From Prinia subflava (Eukaryota > Chordata > Aves > Passeriformes > Cisticolidae), in contig NC_086254.1 in assembly GCF_021018805.1 (NCBI RefSeq), forward strand, positions 25,853,300-25,917,299: 64,000 bases of DNA, given 5' to 3'. Shown here in pieces: positions 1 through 7,700 of this stretch (its first letter is position 1; the number at the start of each line of letters is the position of its first letter). The position numbers and the translations under genes were made by a program. Below the pieces are notes generated by a model that ran no database searches, was not told the DNA's origin, and saw only the letters and a program-made list of their open reading frames with translations.

Positions 1-1699
1 GGAGGATGGAGCCAGACTCTTCTCGGGGTGCTGAGCAGTAGGATGAGAGGCAATGGGCAGGACATTCCACCTGCACGTGAGAAGAACGTCTGTGTGGGTG
101 GCTGGGACTGGAACAGGCTGCCTGGAGGGGTGGTGGGGTCTCCTTCCCTGGGGACACTCAGAATCCGTGTGGACACAATCCTGAGCAGTGTTCCTGAGGG
201 GACCTGCTGGAGCAGGGAGGCTGGACCAGCCGATCTCCAGTGGTCCCTTCCCACCTTTAACCCCTCTGTGACTGTCCCTGCTGGTGGCTCCTCTGCCCCA
301 GCTCCTGGGCTCAGGTCTGGGAAGAGATTTCCAGGGCTGGGGACCCTCTGCTCATCCTGCTGGGAATTCTGGAGTGCTCCTGTCTGGCTGAGCACGCTGG
401 TGCTGGGGGTGACTCCGCCACCATCACCCCCCCAGGAATTCAGTGGAGTTTCCATGAGTGTTTCTGTGGGATTCGTGGTCCTGTACTGGGTTATTCCTTT
501 CCAGCAGTGCCTCTGGCTGGAACAGAGACAGCTCTACCCTGAGCCATGGCTGTGCAGGGGAACAAGAAGAGTGGGGAAGCCAGAAAATGCACAGTTAAAG
601 CTCTAAAGTGATTAAAAATGATTACACATAGAAAAGGGGAACACAGCCTGTTCTGGGGGTCCAGCAGGGCTGACTCTGGAGCAAATCCAACAAAGACAAC
701 TCACAAGTGCCCACTTGCAGCCTTGCTTGCTGTTTTCAGAGCTTTTCCCTGGGTGTAAACAGCTTTACAGCCCCAAGGCATTGCTGGTGACCCCATTCAT
801 AGCTCAGCAGTTTATAACCATGACAGTTTTACAAGTATTTTGTTTCTTCAGAATAAAGTGACAGGGTAAAGGCCTTTGGTCATGTCTGGGCAGGCAGAGA
901 TCGGTTTCATTTTTAGAAACATTAAATAATGTTTGTCTGCAATAAACCTCAAGATTTCCAAGGAAGTTGTTGAGAAGTAGGAGAAAGGTGTCCAAGTTAC
1001 CTGTGAGCTAATGGCAATGGTTTAATTTGAGCACTGTCATAGTCCTTTGAGATGAAAGATTTCCCGTAAAAAGCAGTGTTTGAAGCCTGGGCAGGAAGCT
1101 TGCATTTATATGCAAAGGCAAATTGTGCCAATTTTGGTGTAGCCACCATTCTCAGTGATTTATTTTACTCATCTGAGTTAGAAATTTTGGTCCAGCAATC
1201 ACCTTCTGGTAAATCAGCTGTGTTCAGAGCACTTCAAGTCACATCACAGAGCCCCTAAGATTCTGAAATTCTCCCCAGACTTAACTCTTTTTTTACAAAA
1301 GTCAGTTTATGTCCTGTCAACACCAGATAGCCACTAAAGGAGCAGAGAGATGTGTGAATATTTAAAAGTGGAGATACTTGATTTAGGAAAAGCCACAGAT
1401 GTGATACCAAAGACTGGTATCTGCATGGACACAGCATTTTTATGGGGTCTGGCATCTCCTGACCACAAGAATTGCTCTCACAGCTCTGATGGCATTCTCG
1501 TGGCATTTGGAATGAAATGGATGATATTTGGGATGATATTTGTGATGATATTTGTGCAGTTAAGGGTTAGACACAATTCAACACAATACTGTCAAAACTG
1601 GATCAATATGTTTCTCTGAAGGCAAATTCCTCCTAGACAACACATCAAGATTTTCTAGTGACCCACACTTGTCATAATCACTTTTCTTCTTTTCACAAG
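1..1699. other. Upstream or first-intron sequence of CDH26
   Basis: No exon could be supported here. A long open frame at 28-606 lacks cadherin or other recognisable sequence. The signal-peptide exon of CDH26 should end in phase 0 before 1700, but no methionine-led hydrophobic segment followed by a good GT donor was found, so it is probably outside the window. Visible structure is limited to a 12-bp triplicate at 1521-1556. No TATA box or CpG island was recognised. Confidence 0.5.
1521..1556. repeat. 12-bp tandem repeat, 3 copies
   Basis: The unit ATGATATTTGKG (K = G or T) occurs three times in a row with one base difference. Read on the + strand it encodes a short hydrophobic Met-Ile-Phe string, which can mimic a signal peptide, but no donor site follows in a usable phase. 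Confidence 0.8.
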
Positions 1700-1777
1700 G
1701 TTACTGCTGCTGACAGTTTTTCTCATGAAATTGAAAATTTCAGTTTAAGGCAAGCCATCAGAAGGAAGAGTTTCCAG
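1700..1777 (+). CDS. CDH26: CDH26 prodomain exon (candidate)
   Basis: A 26-codon open exon is preceded by a strong pyrimidine tract ending TTTTCACAAG and followed by CAG|GTTTGT. It reads VTAADSFSHEIENFS and onward, which resembles the human stretch just after the signal peptide (VSIIDS...). Phase 0 at both ends joins correctly to the next exon across an 84-bp intron that has a CTAAC branch-like site. Similarity is short, so this exon is less certain than the rest. Confidence 0.6.
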
Positions 1778-4700
1778 GTTTGTAGTCAACATTATACAAT
1801 AACAGATACACAGCAGCTAACTGTGTAAACTGTGACACTAAACTCTGTTTTTATCCAACAGGGGATGGATTCTTATCAGTCAGACAGTCTGGCACCTCTG
1901 AAGAGAACAAAAAGGGCCTGGATTATCACCACCATTGATGTTGAAGAGGAGGACAAAGGACCATTCCCCAAATATGCTGGACAGGTACAAACCACCTTGT
2001 AGGAAAAGTTCTTCCTGAAGCTCAGCAAGGCACTCATCACCTCAGCTTGTACAATAAAATACCACAGGGAGCAGAGGGCAAGAAGTGTGCATCAAAAAGC
2101 AACTTTGGAAAAACGTACTCATCCTAACTTTTTCAATTTCCACAGAGATGGGTAGAACTGTGAGGTGGGAGGCATTTACTGGTCCTTCCCAGGGGAAGCT
2201 GCAAGGACACTCAGGGGAAAGAAGGTGATGGAGTGGGAGTGGTGGGAGTGCAGTGGTGCTGCAGACAGGCAGCTGTTGAGACCGAAACAGGCCCCTCTGC
2301 AAAGGGGAGAGAGGCAGAAAGAGAAATGATCTCAATTATTTTCATTTCTGTTCCATCTTCCCTGCTCACGTTGCACTGTCCTGCTTCTCTCTCCACAAGC
2401 TGTTCAATAATAGATCATACAACACATCACTGAAGTATTTAATCAGTGGGCCTGGCGTGGATGAGGCCCCAGAGGTTGGATTGTTTTCCCTAGAAGATGA
2501 TGCCAATGGCCATGTGTACGTCCACCGCTCCATCGACAGGGAGAGGACCCCAGATTTCCAGGTAACACACCTGGACAGGGCACCTGCAGCTGTCTGCAAA
2601 GGTTAACTGTTCTCTAAATGCTTCACAGGAAAGAGACACACCGATAATAATATTAAATAATATAAAATTTTCATTACTTGCATGAAATTATTAGATTAGT
2701 ATTTTCATTACTTTTCTTATCTGGCAGCCATAAATAACCAATAAATTGATTGGCTCAGCAGAGACCAATTAACTTCCACGTCACTAATCATTATAAATCT
2801 CTGTGGCTTGTCTGAACTTCCACAAATACCTGCACACTTCTTTTTGATCTTTGTTCTGGGGTGACTCCTGATCATAACCTAAAAACTGAAAAGGCTGTCC
2901 TGAAATTCAAAATCTGTCACAGCTCTAGTGGCCAGAGCACGGAGGTGTAAACACAACCTCCTAATCAGGAGAATGCGAGCAGATATTCATGTGTCACACA
3001 AACTGGGTAATCCTGGGGGAGCTGCAAAGCTCTGTTACTGTAACTTTACATAAGAGGAAGCATATGTTTCTGCTTAAAAAGCAGAAAAGTGTTCACAAGC
3101 AGGAAGTGCAATGAAAGAAATGTGATAACAAGTTTATGAATGAAATATGGGAGTGTGGGTTTGTTTTCGTCCTGAAAAAATTTTCAGTCGTGGTCTCCTT
3201 ATGTTTATTCTGTAATGATTTCTATTTGGGTCTCTTTGGATTAACTGTACCCAAATTACAGTTTTCCATGTGGTTTTCTGTGCAACATCTTGCCTTTTGG
3301 GCAGCCATTTCAAATAATCAATTTCCAGTAAAAATATTTTTTTCTGTACTTTTAAAAATGCTGTTTGAGGCCCAGGATGACCATTACAAATTTATTACTT
3401 TTGTAAGGTGAAAAAATGACTTAACCATGTGATGGAAAGCCAGTGCTAAGCAAATTTGACTGAAGAAACTTCAAAACTGAAGGCTTTTTGTTCTGTTCTG
3501 GTATCTAAATGGCGCTGTTCAGTTCACCCTGATGTCTGTGCTGCTGCTCTTTTAGATTCGTTTTGATGTTGGGAACAGAGAATCTGGTGAGCTGTTGGAC
3601 CGCTCGATATTTTTCAAGATAAAGGTTAAAGATATCAATGACAACGCACCTGAGTTTTCCATGGAAGAATACAGCACCACAATAAGAGAGAGCCACAGTA
3701 AAGGTAAGGGCCACCCAAACAAGGATTGCTGCTCGTTTGTGTGTGACTGTTCTCGTCCTAATCCCTTCATTGTTATTATCCCTTTCCTACTGCATCTGTT
3801 CCTCTCTCTACTTAACACTCATGAGTTTAGGGACATTTTCCTGTTTCCTACATTTCAACCTCTGTCTGATTAATCAGTAAACATTAGACTGTCATTGGAG
3901 ACATTCTGGAAAAGCTTCAAGGATGTTTCTTCTCAACCACAAGCCAGGACTGTAGCAGCTGATCCCAGCTGTGGATCTGGAGGCTGCATGTGCACCCAGC
4001 TTCACAGAGGGTGGTCAGACACTGCTCAGAAACACAGTTTTAGTGTACACATGTGGTGTCAGCTCCTCAGGAGCTGGCATGAAAAAACAGTGCGTGTTTT
4101 TGGTGAAGTGAAGCCGGGAGTGTGGTAATTCTGTGGTCTAACAGCTCTTTAGGCAGATTTGCCACCCAAATGAAGTCATGGCCAGAGTCTGGGCAGGGAT
4201 AACCATGGGCACGGGAGAAGCTGCAGGTTTTCTCAGGAGCTGTGTGTTTAAGAGCCTGCAGACAGGTCTGAGAACTCCACACTGAAATGAAACACTCCCA
4301 TTAACACCTCATTAATTCTTTGTCCTAGATGAGCCAGTTATTCGAGTCACAGCCCTGGACAAGGACGAGGGGGGCACTGTGAACTCACAGGTCTCCTATT
4401 CTATACATGTGCAAGTGCCCTCTCCAGATGGGCTCACCTTCAGCATTGATCCGGCCACAGGTTCAATATTCCTGTCAGGATGCCTGGATTGTCAGGTGAT
4501 GTATATTCAGCATCTTCTCATCATTAATGCATGATGCATGTTCACAGTTACCAGGTACAAGGGGAAGGAGAGCCTCACATCCAGCTATGGCTGACAAAAT
4601 GTGGGAACTGCTTCTCAGCTAAGTTTCAGGAGCTTCCTTGTTTCTGTTTTTCAGATTGCCAACTCTTTCAGCCTTCTGATTAAAGCCAGTGACCACGGAA

Positions 4701-7700
4701 GCCCCCAGCTCTCATCTACTGCAACAGTGACTGTCGCTGTTGAAGATGCAAACAACCACCTCCCTGTATTTACCAGTGACAATGTAAGGGAAAACATTAC
4801 TCCACTGAGCCTTTCCAAGTACAGCTGGGTCCTCCCAGCTGCTGAATGCACTCAGCAGTGGAAATGGGAACCCTCAGACCCCTGCAGAATCAGGGCAAAA
4901 CCTGTGCAAATGAGATCTGCCAGACAAAATATCTTCTAAAGCGCTAAACTTTGTTAATTTTCTGTGTACATCACCGGAAGGTTTTTGTGTCACTGGAAGC
5001 ATAAGGAAGTTGACAGCCCAGATTATTGTGACCTCTGAGCAGCTGAGGTGCTGACTGCCCAGGGAAGTGGTGGATGTTCCACTCCTGGAAGGGTTCCAGG
5101 TCAGGTTGGGCTGGGCTCTGAACCTCCTGGTCTCGTGAGAGGTGTCCCTGCTCATGGCAAGAGTTGGAACTAGGGGACCTTTATGGTCCCTTCCAACTCA
5201 AACCACTCTATGATTACAATCTGCTCTTTATTTTACAATCCAGCAAAACAAACCATCCCAGCCAAACCCAGCACATGCATTCAGAGTGCTGAGTCATGTC
5301 AGGTGCTAGTCTGTGTAAATATTTGAGGTTATAAAGAGATACAATAGGGTTACAACAGTGTGTATGACGTCACCTACAAAAACAAACACCTTCACCAGTG
5401 TCTCCTACCCGATGTTTGAAAGACCTGAGGGAATAATGTCATATCACCTGCAAAAACTGCTTTACACAAGAAGCCTGAGCTTTGTCATCAACTCCTATCT
5501 GGTCAAATTCTGACCCTTCTCAGAGCTATGATTTGTTCCCTCTCTCCGAGCATCATCCTTGTTGCATTTTAAAAAGTCATGATGCAAGGACAGTGATGTT
5601 TGCATATTAGAAGGCAAGAGTCTGAATTTTCAGCTGTCACCCAGTGACCAGTTCATTATAAGAAATAAAGACAAACAAATTAGGTATTCTTGCTACCTCA
5701 TCACTCCTTAGGTGATTTAATTGGCATTTCTCTGTCTGTCCATGGAGTGCTAATTAGGCAAGCTGGTGGCTACATTGCACCAACAAAAACTTAAGCCATT
5801 GTGAAAAGATTAAAATAGATAGATAGACAAACAGATAGATAGATAGATGGATAGATAAGATCCTTATTTCCTTCCTTTTCCTTCCCAGTACCCTCTGCAG
5901 ATTTCAGCAGGGGAAGAACATCCAGCTGTGTTAAGGCTCCAAGTGGAAGATAAAGACTCTCCCCACACTCCAGCATGGAGAGCAAAATACAAAATAACAA
6001 AGGGAAACGAGAAGGAGCAGTTCACCATCGAGACAGATCCAGCCACAAATGAAGGCATTTTGAGTGTTATCAAGGTGAGGAGGCAATAGCAGATAAGCTG
6101 AGCCCTGTGTCACCTGTCCTCTCTGTGACATTCAGGGTCAGCTGAGCTGGGTGAGCTCATCTCACTTGTGTTCCAAGTAACAGGCGTGACTGCCAAAATA
6201 AAGGTCATAACTGCTAATTAACTGCTAATAAACTGCTAAAAGGGCATATCTGCTAATTAAACTGCTTTTGTCTGGGGTTTTCAGCCTCTCAGCTATGAAG
6301 GTGACTCTGAGATGAGACTCGTCATTTCTGTGGCAAATGAAGAACCTTTCTTCTGGTGCACAAATGGCATTGTGGTGATCTCAGACCTGGAATCCACGAA
6401 CACAGCCGTGAACATCAAGGTCTTACAGTCACAACGTGTTCCAAAGTTTCATCCTCCTGTACTTACTGTCCAAAAGGAAGATTCAATGAAGCCTGGGAGG
6501 GTGTTTAGAAAGTATCCTGCCACATATCCAGATGCTGTGCCAAATAAGATAAAGTAAGTGGTGATGTTCCAACTCCTAGAATAAGAAATAGCTTAGGAAT
6601 ATTAAGAGGATTGCAAGTGTAGTTTGGCACCAAAATCCATTTAAAATAATACCTTGTAATTTTCCCCTTTCCTTTTCAGATATGAACTAGCCCATGACCC
6701 AGATGGTTGGCTGAGTGTGGATGAGAACTCTGGTGTTCTTACTGTGGCGAAAGAATTTGACCAGGAATCCCCCTTTTTGAACAACAGCCTGTACACCATT
6801 ATTGTTCATGCTACTGATCATGGTAAGAAGCCAGCAAGAGAATATTGAAGCAGTGAATTCAAGACTGTGAAATGAGGTGTATATTGAACATAAAAAGATA
6901 GCAAGGCTAAGGATCTAAATGGTTAATGGATGATAAAACCCCCTAATGTTTATAACTTGTGCTGTGTGTGACTGGTAGGATGAACCAGACAGATCCTGCC
7001 ACTGGGCTGGCGTTTGTCAATGCCCAGTTGTGAGTATTTTTCTGTTTCCTACCCAGGCAAGCCACCACAGACTGGTACTGGCACCATCCTGCTTTACTTG
7101 TCTGACATTCATGATCATATGCCAGCACTGGTGGCTCCTGCTTTAGAGGTGTGCCACAAAAAGGAAGGGACACCTCTCATTATAGCAGCCAAGTCTGCTC
7201 TGGCCCATCCACATTCAGGGCCATTGACATTTGAGCTGGCTGAGGGCTCTGAAGATGTGAAGCATAACTGGACATTAGGAAGGAACTTTGGTGAGTTCTT
7301 TTCATGTTCTTCCCGAGTTTATTCCCCTCTGGTTATTTCACTCTCTCTTACCTTTATGGTTTGTTACTGAAGAAGAGCCTTCAAAATATGGAGTTATAGC
7401 AATTTCTGAAAAGTGACATTGCTCTTCATCTCTGCTGGGGACAGGACCAGCAGAAATGTGCTCAAACTGCAGAAAGGGGGATAAAACAGCTGAGGAACCA
7501 CTTCTTCACCTGATTAACTACCCAAGGAGTTCCAGAGGTTATCAGGGAGCTGTGCAGCCAGGCTGAGACAGATCTCTGCCCAGGAGGCTTGGAGAGCTGG
7601 TGAAGTGGGATGTAATTTAGTCCTATTTACTATGGTTCATTAAGGCTGGAAAAACTCTTTGAGACTGGGGTGCAAATGAGTTTCCTTTATCAACACAAGG

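Noticed and set aside
454..531. Hydrophobic MSVSVGFVVLYWVIPF stretch as CDH26 signal peptide
   Set aside because: It looks superficially like a signal sequence, but no good GT donor follows in phase 0, so it could not be joined to 1700.
28..606. 192-codon open frame on the + strand
   Set aside because: It is in GC-rich sequence where long frames arise by chance. No recognisable domain is present, and the content (Pro/Ser/Gly/Trp-rich) looks non-coding.
1512..1560. MKWMIFGMIFVMIF as a start and signal peptide
   Set aside because: The hydrophobicity comes from a 12-bp tandem repeat, and the following bases CAG|TTAAGG are not a donor.
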